Origin: CATQHP01 sp965214915
Lineage (GTDB): Bacteria > Acidobacteriota > Terriglobia > Bryobacterales > UBA6623
Assembly (NCBI GenBank): GCA_965214915.1
Contig: CBDCCP010000003.1
Coordinates: 496,001-560,000, forward strand
DNA length: 64,000 nt
Reading direction: 5' to 3'
Position numbers and translations under genes: made by a program. The first letter of the stretch is position 1; every line of letters starts with the position of its first letter. This document shows positions 28,201-36,025 of the stretch, piece by piece. Under the pieces are notes generated by a model. It was not told the origin of the DNA and did not search any database. It worked only from the letters and a program-made list of their open reading frames with translations.

Positions 28201-28285
28201 GCGAACGTGGCGGAATCGGCAGACGCGCTAGATTTAGGTTCTAGTGGGGCAACCCGTGAGAGTTCGAATCTCTCCGTTCGCACCA
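28201..28285 (+). tRNA. tRNA-Leu (anticodon UAG)
   Basis: An 85-nt tRNA with a long variable arm. The acceptor stem GCGAACG (28201-28207) pairs with CGTTCGC (28275-28281), followed by discriminator A and an encoded CCA. The D-arm reads GGCGGAATCGGCAGACGC. The anticodon stem CTAGA/TCTAG holds the loop TTTAGGT, so the anticodon is TAG. The T-arm contains AGTTCGAATCT. The long variable arm and A discriminator fit leucine. It lies 48 bp after the receptor gene and 47 bp before mmsA. Confidence 0.95.
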
Positions 28286-28332
28286 ATTTCGGCGGCCCGC
28301 GCCGCGCGCCCGAATAGCGGAGAATAATTGTC

Positions 28333-29802
28333 ATGAACCAGGTGCCCAACTATATCGGCGGCCGCTGGACCGCTTTCGCCGCCGGCGAGGTCTCGCAGGT
28401 GGTGAATCCGGCCACGGCGGAAGTGCTCGGCGTCGTGGCAAGCGACGGGTCGGCAGAGGCCGCGGCCGCCGTCGAAGCCGCCGCGGCCGCATTTCCCGCA
28501 TGGCGCGCCGTGCCGCCGGGAGAGCGCATCCAGTACCTTTTCAAGCTCAAGACGCTGCTCGAAGACAATTTCGACGCCATCTCCCGCATCGTCACTACCG
28601 AGAACGGCAAGACGCTCGCCGAGTCTCAAGGCGAGTTGCGCCGCGGCATCGAAAACGTCGAGGTGGCCTGCGGCATTCCGACGATGATGCAGGGCTACAA
28701 CCTCGAAGACATCGCGCGCGGCATCGACGAGATGATGGTGCGCCAGCCGCTCGGCGTCGTCGGGGTTATCACGCCCTTCAATTTTCCGGTCATGATCCCT
28801 CTGTGGTTCCTGCCCTACGCCATCGCTTGCGGCAATACCCTCGTGCTCAAACCCTCGGAAAAAGTACCGCTGGCGATGCGCGCCGTGTTCGAGCTGATCG
28901 AGCAACTCGATCTGCCGGAGGGCGTCGTCAATCTGGTGAACGGCGGCAAGGGAGCGGTCGATACGCTGCTCGAACATCCGGCCGTGCGGGCAATCAGCTT
29001 TGTCGGCTCGACGCCGGTCGCCAAATACATTTATGCCCAGGGGGCGCGGTACGGCAAGCGTGTGCAGTGCCAGGGAGGCGCGAAGAACCACGTTGTCGTC
29101 ATGCCCGACGCCGATTTCGAGACGACGACCCGCATCGTCAGCGACAGCGCCTTCGGCTGCGCGGGCCAGCGCTGCCTGGCCGTCGCCGCAGCGGTGACCG
29201 TCGGCGAGGCGCACGAGACTTTCCGCGACGCCATCGTCGATACCGCCGGATCGCTCAAGATAGGCTGCGGACTCGACGACGGCGTGCAGATGGGGCCGGT
29301 CATCACTGCGCAAAGCCGGGCGCGCATCGAAGGAGCGATCGCCAGAGGCGCCGGCGAAGGCGCGAACCCGGCGCTCGACGGGCGCGGCGCGAAAGTTGCC
29401 GGCTACGACTCTGGCAACTTCGTCGGGCCGACCGTTCTGGACGGCGTCAGTCCCGCGAGCGAGCTGGCGACGACGGAGATCTTCGGGCCGGTGCTGAGCT
29501 TGACTCCCGTCGCGACGCTCGACGAAGCGCTGGCCGTCATCGCCCGCAATCCGTACGGCAACGCATCGTCGATCTTCACCGCCGGCGGCGCCGCGGCGCG
29601 CAAATTCCGCAACGAAACGACGACCGGCAACGTGGGCGTCAACATCGGGGTAGCCGCGCCGATGGCCTACTTCCCTTTCAGCGGCTGGAAAGACAGTTTC
29701 CTGGGCGTGATGCACGGCCAAGGCCGCGACGCCGTCGAGTTCTACACGGACAAAAAGGTAATCGTCGAACGCTGGCCCAAGGAATGGTCGCGGAAATTTT
29801 AA
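28333..29802 (+). CDS. mmsA: CoA-acylating methylmalonate-semialdehyde dehydrogenase
   Basis: A 489-residue aldehyde dehydrogenase converting (methyl)malonate semialdehyde with CoA and NAD to propionyl- or acetyl-CoA, used in valine, thymine and inositol breakdown. NYIGGRW opens the protein. TPFNFPVMIPLWFLP and QGGAKNHVVVMPDAD are MmsA-specific, and the catalytic cysteine is C281 in FGCAGQRCLA. The C-terminal FPFSGWKDSFLG is also typical. It overlaps the convergent small gene by 4 bp. No other gene of these pathways is adjacent. Confidence 0.93.
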   Translation: MNQVPNYIGGRWTAFAAGEVSQVVNPATAEVLGVVASDGSAEAAAAVEAAAAAFPAWRAVPPGERIQYLFKLKTLLEDNFDAISRIVTTENGKTLAESQGELRRGIENVEVACGIPTMMQGYNLEDIARGIDEMMVRQPLGVVGVITPFNFPVMIPLWFLPYAIACGNTLVLKPSEKVPLAMRAVFELIEQLDLPEGVVNLVNGGKGAVDTLLEHPAVRAISFVGSTPVAKYIYAQGARYGKRVQCQGGAKNHVVVMPDADFETTTRIVSDSAFGCAGQRCLAVAAAVTVGEAHETFRDAIVDTAGSLKIGCGLDDGVQMGPVITAQSRARIEGAIARGAGEGANPALDGRGAKVAGYDSGNFVGPTVLDGVSPASELATTEIFGPVLSLTPVATLDEALAVIARNPYGNASSIFTAGGAAARKFRNETTTGNVGVNIGVAAPMAYFPFSGWKDSFLGVMHGQGRDAVEFYTDKKVIVERWPKEWSRKF

Positions 29803-30095
29803 TCTTTCCTGTAAGGATTTCGCGTCTGTTCGAGATCGAGCGAGGTTCCCGTCGGCTCCAACCGATAGAACGCATAAAAGCAAGCCCACGGCAAAGTGTT
29901 GCCGCCGAGGAACGTAATGACGATCGAGCCTTTGGGCCCGGCCCAGGGATACGCCAGGACCGCGCCGAGGGCGATGACCGCCAACGGCAGGAGAACCGTA
30001 GCCGCGATTGCCGCGCCCGCGATTTTCAACTCCGTTCCGCAGTCGCGGCAGCGAAACGGCTGAAACGCCGTCGCCGCTCTACGCGCTTGGCGCAC
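29799..30095 (-). CDS. Small two-helix membrane protein with zinc-ribbon-like N-terminus
   Basis: A 98-residue hypothetical protein. The N-terminus contains FRCRDCGTEL, half of a zinc-ribbon-like CxxC pattern, followed by two hydrophobic segments (IAATVLLPLAVIALGAVLAY and IVITFLGGNTLPWACFYAFY). The C-terminus is charged. The start is a GTG at 30095; no ATG precedes it in frame at sensible distance. Function is not recognisable. It converges on mmsA. Confidence 0.6.
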   Translation of the reverse strand: MRQARRAATAFQPFRCRDCGTELKIAGAAIAATVLLPLAVIALGAVLAYPWAGPKGSIVITFLGGNTLPWACFYAFYRLEPTGTSLDLEQTRNPYRKD

Positions 30096-30193
30096 CGGCG
30101 AAAACCGTCATGCGCCCATTGTAAATTGCGCTGCCGCGCCGAGGGCGTATCATAAGCGCTTGCGCGCGCCGGTAAGAACCCGCGCACGAAACG

Positions 30194-31522
30194 ATGACTC
30201 GCCGACCGCACCTTGCCGCCGGTTCCGCCGCCGCGCCGGCGGGCGCTCAGTCCCGCGGACCGAATGTCCTGCTCTTTCTCACCGATCAGGAAACCCAACG
30301 CGTCCGACGCGACCTGCTGAAGCTCCCCAACCGCGAGCGTCTGGAACGTCAAGGGGTGCGGTTCGAGCGCAACTGGTGTACAACGCCGCAATGCTCGCCC
30401 GCCCGCGCGGCCCTGCTCACCGGGCGCTATCCGCACCGCACCGGCGTCCTGGGCAACGTCGGCGCAGCCGGCGGCGCTCCGTTGCGAACCGCCGACGCCT
30501 CGCTGGGCAACGTTTTCCGAAAAGCCGGCTACCGCACCGGTTACTTCGGCAAGTGGCATCTCTCGCGAGGCTCGCGCACAGGCTGGGCAGACCACGGCTT
30601 CGAACCGACGAAGCCCGCGGGCGGCAGCGACGCGGCCGTTGCCGAATCCGCAGCCCGTTGGATTGCCCAAATCGCCGGCCGGCCCTGGCTTTGCGTCGTC
30701 TCGCTGATCCAGCCGCACGACATCTACGAATATCCCCGCCGCGCCCGATTGGCAGCGCTGGAAGGCCGCGAGATGCCGATTCGGGACGGCATCCCCGCCC
30801 CGGCCGCCACCGCCGCGGATTTGAACGGCCGCCCGCGCCCCCAGCGTCAATACAACGAGGACGACCAGGGTCAAGTCACCACCGACTACACTGCCGATGA
30901 CTGGCGGCGCTACCGCAGCTTTTATTACGACCTCATCGAAGACGCCGACCGCAATCTCGGCAAGCTGCTCGACGCCGTCGAAGGCACGGACACTATCGTC
31001 GTTTACACTTCCGATCACGGCGACGGAATCGGCGCGCACGGCTTGGCCTTCAAAGGGCCGTTTCTTTACGAAGAGTTGCTCAACGTCCCGCTGGCGGTCT
31101 CCTGGCCCGGGCGGTTGCAGCCGAGCGCCGCCGTGCGGGCGCTGACCACGCACGCCGACGTGCTGCCGACGCTCTGCGATCTCGCCGGCATCCCCGTCCC
31201 GCCCGACCGCGACGGCCGCTCGCTGCGGCCGCTGCTCGAAGGCGCCGGCGGCTGGAGCCGCGATGCCGTTTTCGCCGAATACTACTCCAAGCAACGCTGG
31301 GTCAACCCGGCGCGGGCCGTCCGCACGGACCGCTGGAAACTCGTCGAGTGCCTGCGCGGCGGACGCGAGCTCTACGACTTGGCCCGAGACCCCGACGAAG
31401 CCGAAAATCTGGCGGGCGCGCCGGGGCGCCGGGAGACCGAGCGCGAGCTTCTTGTCCGTCTCGACGAATGGGCCGGCCGCACCCACGACGCGCTCTGGCT
31501 CCAACACCGCCCCGCGAGATGA
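30194..31522 (+). CDS. Sulfatase family protein
   Basis: An S1-type sulfatase of 442 residues. It starts with MTRRPHLAAGSAAAPAGAQS, which is Arg-rich then Ala-rich and possibly a reduced export signal. NVLLFLTDQ is the metal-binding beginning. C67-S-P-A-R71 is the formylglycine motif, with YFGKWHLSRG and YTSDHGDGIGAHG following. It ends one base before the ribokinase start, so the two are translationally linked. Substrate unknown; phosphonate or choline-sulfate-type members share the fold. Confidence 0.9.
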   Translation: MTRRPHLAAGSAAAPAGAQSRGPNVLLFLTDQETQRVRRDLLKLPNRERLERQGVRFERNWCTTPQCSPARAALLTGRYPHRTGVLGNVGAAGGAPLRTADASLGNVFRKAGYRTGYFGKWHLSRGSRTGWADHGFEPTKPAGGSDAAVAESAARWIAQIAGRPWLCVVSLIQPHDIYEYPRRARLAALEGREMPIRDGIPAPAATAADLNGRPRPQRQYNEDDQGQVTTDYTADDWRRYRSFYYDLIEDADRNLGKLLDAVEGTDTIVVYTSDHGDGIGAHGLAFKGPFLYEELLNVPLAVSWPGRLQPSAAVRALTTHADVLPTLCDLAGIPVPPDRDGRSLRPLLEGAGGWSRDAVFAEYYSKQRWVNPARAVRTDRWKLVECLRGGRELYDLARDPDEAENLAGAPGRRETERELLVRLDEWAGRTHDALWLQHRPAR

Positions 31523-31523
31523 G

Positions 31524-32465
31524 ATGAGCAGGATATACGTCGTCGGCAGTCTCAACGCGGACTACGTCATTCCCGTCGAGCGCATTCCGCGGGTCGGCGA
31601 AACGCTTTCCGGCGGCGACCTTGCCGTTTATCCGGGCGGAAAGGGCGCCAACCAGGCCGCCGCCGCCGCGCGCCTGGACGCCGCGGTCAAGATGATCGGT
31701 CAAGTCGGCAGCGACGCTTCCGGGCGCTTCCTTCTCGACAGCCAGACCGCGATGGGCGTCGATGTATCCGGCATCGGCGAAAGCCCCGGAGCAAGCGGCT
31801 GCGCATTGATTTACGTGCTGCCCGACGGCAGGAATTCCATCGTCGTCTCTCCCGCCGCCAACGCGCGCCTGACGCCGAACGATGTACGCCGGCGACTGGC
31901 GGGACTGCGCCGCGGCGATTTCGTCCTCTGTCAGTTGGAAACGCCTTTGGAAACGGCAGCCGAGGCGCTGCGGCTCGCCAGGGCCGCCGGCGCGAAGACG
32001 ATTCTCGACCCGGCGCCGGCCCGCGCTCTTCCGGCGGACATCCTGCGCAACGTTGACATCCTCACCCCGAACGAGACCGAATGCGCCATGCTGCTCGGCG
32101 CGCCCCCGCCGGCAGACGCCGCGCAGGCCGCCGCGGCCGCCAATGCGCTGTGCGCGCTGGGGCCCGCGGCGATCGTTCTCAAGCTCGGCGAACGCGGCTG
32201 CCTCATTGCCGACGAACGCGCCCCGCGCGTCATCGACCCCTTCCCTGTCGAAGCCGTCGACACCACGGCGGCCGGCGATACTTTCAACGCCGCTCTGGCG
32301 GTCCGGCTCGGCGCCGGCGACACTATCGACGCCGCCGCGCGCTGGGCCAACGCCGCGGCCGCCGTTTCGGTCACGCGCCAAGGCGCACAAACCTCCGCCC
32401 CCACCCGAGCAGAGGTCGAGAAACTGCTCGCGGAGCGCGCATCTACTCTCGGCCCAATTCCTTGA
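31524..32465 (+). CDS. rbsK: Ribokinase
   Basis: A PfkB-family sugar kinase (313 residues) phosphorylating ribose at O5 with ATP. The N-terminal VVGSLNADYV and YPGGKGANQAAAAARL form the substrate site. The anion hole and catalytic base are in DTTAAGDTFNAAL (Asp252). KLGERGCLI lies just before. Although the frame is open upstream, ATG 31524 begins the family domain and follows the sulfatase stop. Linkage to a sulfatase and, further away, a nucleoside hydrolase suggests sugar salvage. Its 3' end overlaps the convergent DUF1080 gene by 23 bp. Confidence 0.9.
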   Translation: MSRIYVVGSLNADYVIPVERIPRVGETLSGGDLAVYPGGKGANQAAAAARLDAAVKMIGQVGSDASGRFLLDSQTAMGVDVSGIGESPGASGCALIYVLPDGRNSIVVSPAANARLTPNDVRRRLAGLRRGDFVLCQLETPLETAAEALRLARAAGAKTILDPAPARALPADILRNVDILTPNETECAMLLGAPPPADAAQAAAAANALCALGPAAIVLKLGERGCLIADERAPRVIDPFPVEAVDTTAAGDTFNAALAVRLGAGDTIDAAARWANAAAAVSVTRQGAQTSAPTRAEVEKLLAERASTLGPIP

Positions 32466-33114
32466 TGCGGATATTGCGGCACTCGACCTGCATCGACGGC
32501 CCGGAATGGAGTTGGATCGCGAGCACTCCCCCGCTGCTAACGTCGTCCTCGGCGTCGATCGTCATCTTCCCGTTGAGCGTCAGCCGCACGCGGTTCCCTT
32601 GAGCCAGAATCTCGTACTCGTTCCAATCGTCGACGCGCACGACCGGCGCGGCCTTGCGCCAGCCCTCGTCGGCCGTTTTCATGATCGCGCGGCCGCGGCC
32701 TTTTTCCTCATAAAAGTTGCCCCACGCCGAGCGTTCGCCGGCATGGGAAAAATCTGCCTGATAACCGTGCGCCACCCAACCCGGACCCGGCGCGCGCCGG
32801 CTGCGGAACTGAATCCCGCTGTTGCCATTGCGCAGCCGCACATCGACTTTGAGGATGAAATCCGAAAACGGACGCTCGTAGATCAAAAATGTGTTCGTCT
32901 CGACTTTTTTCCCGTCGCTCGAACCGACGATCGCGCCGTCGCGAACCGACCACAGATCGGGATCGCCATCCCAGCCGTCGAGGTTCTTTCCGTTGAAGAG
33001 GAGAATGTAGCCCTCGCGCCGCTCCCCTTCGCTGAGCCGGTTGGCTCCATCGGCCGCGAAAGCCTGAGAGCAAGCAACCGCAACGGCCAAAGCCGGGATC
33101 GAAAACGTTTTCAT
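32443..33114 (-). CDS. DUF1080 (3-keto-disaccharide hydrolase-like) secreted protein
   Basis: A second DUF1080 protein (223 residues) with a Sec signal peptide (MKTFSIPALAVAVACSQAFA). The body opens with YILLFNGKNLDGWDGD and has DFILKVDVRLRNGNSGIQFRSRR, HGYQADF, and the C-terminal MQVECRNIRIKELG. ATG 33114 is chosen because the signal peptide begins there; upstream codons in frame lack a signal. It resembles the other DUF1080 protein in the window but uses a different export signal. Confidence 0.9.
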   Translation of the reverse strand: MKTFSIPALAVAVACSQAFAADGANRLSEGERREGYILLFNGKNLDGWDGDPDLWSVRDGAIVGSSDGKKVETNTFLIYERPFSDFILKVDVRLRNGNSGIQFRSRRAPGPGWVAHGYQADFSHAGERSAWGNFYEEKGRGRAIMKTADEGWRKAAPVVRVDDWNEYEILAQGNRVRLTLNGKMTIDAEDDVSSGGVLAIQLHSGPSMQVECRNIRIKELGRE

Positions 33115-33190
33115 TTTGCCCCTCCCCGCCAAACTGCAAGAGCATTGTAAACGAGGCGCGGCTGCCGCAGACCGGGGCGCAGCCGACGCT

Positions 33191-33454
33191 CTATGCAGTC
33201 GGCATCGGGTTGACGTGGATGAAGCGGCCCTTTTGGCCGCGGTTGCGGAATTCCACAACGCCGTCGATCTTGGCGAACAAGGTGTCGTCTTTGCCGCGGC
33301 CGACATTGAGGCCCGGCTGAAAACGAGTGCCGCGCTGGCGGACCAGAATGCTGCCGCCGGTAACGACCTGGCCGGCGAAGCGTTTCACGCCGAGCCGCTT
33401 CGCTTCGGACTCGCGGCCGTTTCTGGATGTTCCCTGACCTTTTTTGTGCGCCAT
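33191..33454 (-). CDS. rpmA: 50S ribosomal protein L27
   Basis: An 87-residue L27. The N-terminus MAHKKGQGTSRNGRESEAKR, then GVKRFAGQVVTGGSILVRQRG and HPG-like GLNVGRGKDDTLFA are conserved. L27 reaches the peptidyl-transferase centre of the large subunit. There is no cleaved N-terminal extension of the Firmicutes type. It lies two bases after rplU in the same operon. A weak stem (33159-33185) lies downstream, without a U-tract. Confidence 0.98.
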   Translation of the reverse strand: MAHKKGQGTSRNGRESEAKRLGVKRFAGQVVTGGSILVRQRGTRFQPGLNVGRGKDDTLFAKIDGVVEFRNRGQKGRFIHVNPMPTA

Positions 33455-33456
33455 GA

Positions 33457-33789
33457 CTAGTGCTCCGTAGCGTCGGCCGACTCCACGTCGATCGACTCGA
33501 TCTTCACCTGCGTGAAAGGTTGGCGGTGGCCGATATGGCGGCGGTACATTTTGCGCCGCTTGAATTTCAAGACGTCAATCTTCCGCGCGCGTCCCTGATC
33601 GGAGATCGTGCCGTTGACCGCGGCGCCGCCGCCGGCGCCCGCCGTCAAGCCGCCCTCGCCGTCGGATACGGCAACCACTCTGTCGAACCGAATCGAGTCG
33701 CCGACCTCGCCCGCCAGCCTCTCGACTCGAATCTCGTCGCCCGGGGAAACGGCGTACTGCTTCCCTCCGGTTTCTATGACCGCATACAT
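33457..33789 (-). CDS. rplU: 50S ribosomal protein L21
   Basis: A 110-residue L21 with MYAVIETGGKQYAVSPGD at the N-terminus and KFKRRKMYRRHIGHRQPFT near the C-terminus, both signatures. The internal loop is slightly longer and Gly/Ala-rich (AGAGGGAAVNG). It heads the rplU-rpmA operon, driven by the strong promoter at 33873-33902. The leader is about 75 nt and holds a short hairpin (TCGCCC/GGGCGA). Confidence 0.97.
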   Translation of the reverse strand: MYAVIETGGKQYAVSPGDEIRVERLAGEVGDSIRFDRVVAVSDGEGGLTAGAGGGAAVNGTISDQGRARKIDVLKFKRRKMYRRHIGHRQPFTQVKIESIDVESADATEH

Positions 33790-33872
33790 GACACTGAACT
33801 CCCCAGGAACCGAGCGCTTCGATCTTCGCCCACGGGCGAGACGCCGTGCGCCCTCGAATAGGCTGACTCTTC

Positions 33873-33902
33873 ATTATAGGAAAGGCCCGCCGGCGCGGTC
33901 AA
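33873..33902 (-). promoter_or_regulatory. Sigma-70 promoter of rplU-rpmA
   Basis: On the minus strand TTGACC (33897-33902), an 18-bp spacer and a perfect TATAAT (33873-33878) precede rplU by about 80 bp. The IS481-like target duplication begins at 33903, directly touching the -35 box, so any native upstream element has been displaced by the insertion. Confidence 0.75.
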
Positions 33903-33916
33903 TCGCCTGTGCGGGA

Positions 33917-34930
33917 TCAGGACATATGAGACGGCGGGGGAATACCGAAGCTGTGGTTATGAAGGTACTGGATAGGGGAGCGGGAGTCAAGGGCGTCATG
34001 GGGGCGGTGGTGGTTGTAGCGGTGGGCGAAGGCGTCGATCAGGGGGTTGAGTTGCTGGAGGCGGTGGGGCAGGGAGTAGACGGAGTAGAACGCGTAGCGC
34101 CAGGTGGCTTGCATGCGCTCGACGCGGCCGTTGAGTTGGGGGCTTCGGGGAGGCAGGACGTAGAGGTCGATGCGGCGCTGTTGGCAGGCGTTCTCGAAGT
34201 CTTTCTGGAACTCGGAACCGCCGTCGACCTGGATGGCGCGGATGGGGAAGGGGGCGGATTGAACGAGTTTGTCGAGGAAGCGAGCGGCGGAAGCGGAGGT
34301 GGCCTGGGAGGCGGCCATAGCAGCGGTCCAGCGGGAGTAGCGATCGAGGGCGGTGAAGTGTTTGATGGTCTTGCCGGGCAGCAGAGTGAGCGAGAGGGTG
34401 TCGATCTGGACGGCCTCGCCGGGCGCTTTGGCGGGCAGCGCGGCGCGTAAGCGGCGCGCATAGGGGCGGCGGGCGCGGCGGGTTCGGCCGGGCGGGCGGC
34501 GGAAGACGAAGACGGGTTGCAGGCGTCCGCGGCGCACCAGGCGGGCCAGGATGCGCCCGACGGTGCTGTCGGAGAGGGCATGGCCCTCGGCGCGCAACAG
34601 CGGGCCGAGCTTGCGTTTGCCCCACACCGGGTTGTCTTCCCGCAGGGCTTCGACGCGCTCCACCAGCGCTGGACTCCAGCGCGGCCGGCACAGCTTGCGG
34701 GGCCGTCGGGAACGCAGTTCAGGCTGCTTGCGCCAGCGATAGAGCGTGGCGCGGGATACGCCCACCGCGTCCGCCGCCGCCTGCGCGCTCAGCCCCTGCG
34801 CCCTGGCCTCGCGCCAGCGCCGCACCGCGTCGCGCCGGCTCTCCAGGGCCGCATCGACTTTTCCCTCTCCCAACTGCGCCGCAACGCGGGCACTGCTGAT
34901 AACCTGTCTCGGTAGGCCAAAAACCTGCAT
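33917..34930 (-). CDS. IS481-family transposase (integrase core)
   Basis: A 337-residue transposase. The N-terminal half has two helix-turn-helix-like modules (GLSAQAAADAVGVSRATLYR, and VERVEALREDNPVWGKRKL). The rve integrase core has catalytic Asp in AVQIDTLSL, Asp in AIQVDGGSEFQKDF and Glu in LNGRVERMQATWR. The C-terminal FAHRYNHHRPHDAL is typical of the family. ATG 34930 has AAAGGAG upstream. Intact, therefore probably functional. Confidence 0.93.
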   Translation of the reverse strand: MQVFGLPRQVISSARVAAQLGEGKVDAALESRRDAVRRWREARAQGLSAQAAADAVGVSRATLYRWRKQPELRSRRPRKLCRPRWSPALVERVEALREDNPVWGKRKLGPLLRAEGHALSDSTVGRILARLVRRGRLQPVFVFRRPPGRTRRARRPYARRLRAALPAKAPGEAVQIDTLSLTLLPGKTIKHFTALDRYSRWTAAMAASQATSASAARFLDKLVQSAPFPIRAIQVDGGSEFQKDFENACQQRRIDLYVLPPRSPQLNGRVERMQATWRYAFYSVYSLPHRLQQLNPLIDAFAHRYNHHRPHDALDSRSPIQYLHNHSFGIPPPSHMS

Positions 34931-34983
34931 GGGGTTCTCCTTTCGCTCGTTGGGTTGTTCTTCTACGAGCTTCGGAGAACCCC
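34931..34983 (-). promoter_or_regulatory. Hairpin covering the transposase ribosome-binding site
   Basis: GGGGTTCTCC (34931-34940) and GGAGAACCCC (34974-34983) are perfect 10-bp arms. An inner pair, GCTCGT (34945-34950) and ACGAGC (34965-34970), extends the stem. In the transposase mRNA the 3' arm contains the Shine-Dalgarno AAGGAG and directly abuts the AUG. A transcript entering from outside would fold and hide the start. One beginning inside the hairpin would not. Confidence 0.7.
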
Positions 34984-35050
34984 ACCTGCGGAGGCAACCC
35001 CTGGCCGGCCGCCCCCCCTGTCGATCCGGCCGGGCTCCACCTCGAAGAGC

Positions 35051-35189
35051 GGGCCATCGCCCTCTATGAGCGGTGTACGCGGCGGGACGGAACCCGTCAA
35101 GGGTACGCTACGCCGCGCCCTGGCGGGCGCGCCCTTGACTGAACCCGCCCCGCCGCAAAAACTATGACCCGGTAGGAGGGCGATGGCCC
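35051..35189. repeat. Nested imperfect palindrome inside the IS481-like element
   Basis: Four pairs of arms share nearly the same centre, about 35118-35122. They are GGGCCATCGCCCTC (35051-35064) with GAGGGCGATGGCCC (35176-35189); GCGGCGGG (35079) with CCCGCCGC (35149); GTCAAGGG (35096) with CCCTTGAC (35132); and GCGCCC/GGGCGC around TGGC (35115-35130). Together they could form a 139-base hairpin or cruciform. No gene is seen inside. Confidence 0.8.
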
Positions 35190-35253
35190 TCTGACGCCGG
35201 CTCGCGGCGTCTCACATCTATCTGAACCGGCACATCGCCGCCTGCGCCGCGGT

Positions 35254-35282
35254 TTGTGCTTTCGGCGAAAAAGCGATAGAAT
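35254..35282 (+). promoter_or_regulatory. Putative promoter of the YfgM-like gene
   Basis: TTGTGC (35254-35259), a 17-bp spacer and TAGAAT (35277-35282) lie just before the gene at 35295. The leader would be very short, about 5-10 nt, with AGGAACGG as ribosome-binding site. It lies just outside the right end of the IS481-like element. Confidence 0.45.
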
Positions 35283-35294
35283 CAGGAACGGCGC

Positions 35295-36011
35295 ATGGCA
35301 AAACTGAATCGAAAGTATCTCAAGCGCGACCGGTTCGTAGAAGAAGTCGGCCACCAGGTCGAGTATCTATCCGAGCACCGCAACAAGGTGATCGTCTCGG
35401 GAGCGGTTGCCTTGGCGCTCATCGTCGGCGGAGGCTCGTTCTGGACCTATAAACGGGCAAAGGCCGCGGCCGGCCGCGTTGCGCTGCACAAAGCGGTCAA
35501 TCTGTTCCACGGCAAAGTGTCGCTGGAGAACCAGCCGGGAACCCTCACGTTCGCCACGACCTTGGAGCGCATCCGGCGGACGACCGAAGCGCTGGAAGGC
35601 GTCATCGACGATTATTCCGGAAGCGCGCAAGCCGCGGCCGCCGAGTATTATCTCGGTCTGCTGAACGCCGAGCAAAAGAAAGCGGAAGAAGCCCGGACCC
35701 GGTTCGAGGCGGCAATCGATGGCCCCGATGCGGAATACGCCGCCCTGGCCCGACTGGCCTTCGCCGAAATGCTCCAGCAAAGCGGCAAGCTCGACGAGGC
35801 GCGGCGCCACTACGAACGGCTTGCCGCGGAACCTACCAGGGTCGTCTCCAAGGCCCGCGCGCAAATCGCCCTGGCGCGGACTTACGCCGCAAGCGATCCG
35901 GCCAAGGCGCGCGAAATCCTGACCGAAGTCCAACGGGAAAACGGCCCGGCGGCGAGCATGTTGATCGGCAGCGAGCTTGAGGATCTTCAGGATCCGGTCG
36001 AAGGCAGCTAA
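35295..36011 (+). CDS. YfgM-like membrane-anchored TPR protein
   Basis: A 238-residue protein with a basic cytoplasmic N-terminus, one transmembrane helix (VIVSGAVALALIVGGGSFWTY, about residues 33-53) and a periplasmic region of helical TPR-like repeats (AAAAEYYLGLLNAEQKKAEEA, FAEMLQQSGKLDEARRHYERL). This layout matches YfgM/ancillary SecYEG translocon subunits (TPR_21), which assist periplasmic chaperone handover. Identity to named members is modest. The dNTPase gene begins 15 bp downstream, so the two may be co-transcribed. Confidence 0.75.
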   Translation: MAKLNRKYLKRDRFVEEVGHQVEYLSEHRNKVIVSGAVALALIVGGGSFWTYKRAKAAAGRVALHKAVNLFHGKVSLENQPGTLTFATTLERIRRTTEALEGVIDDYSGSAQAAAAEYYLGLLNAEQKKAEEARTRFEAAIDGPDAEYAALARLAFAEMLQQSGKLDEARRHYERLAAEPTRVVSKARAQIALARTYAASDPAKAREILTEVQRENGPAASMLIGSELEDLQDPVEGS

Positions 36012-36025
36012 AAGCAAGCCCCTCG

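Larger units (their letters stand above)
33908..35234 (-). mobile_element. IS481-like insertion sequence, complete, with TCGCC target duplication
   Basis: A 1327-bp element. The left end starts TGTGCGGGATCAG and contains CATATGAGACGGCG. The reverse complement of the right end starts TGTGCCGGTTCAG and contains GATGTGAGACGCCG, so the termini are imperfect inverted repeats of about 29-30 bp beginning TGT. TCGCC occurs at 33903-33907 and at 35235-35239 as a 5-bp target duplication. The transposase stop codon lies inside the left repeat. About 300 bp between the transposase start and the right end are non-coding but rich in inverted repeats. Confidence 0.85.

Noticed and set aside
28201..28285. 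tRNA-Leu as an integration site for a genomic island
   Set aside because: No second copy of the tRNA 3' end, no integrase and no change in gene content were seen nearby.
33159..33185. Terminator after rpmA (CGGCTGC/GCAGCCG stem)
   Set aside because: The stem is only 7 bp with a large loop and no U-tract follows, so it cannot be called a terminator with confidence.
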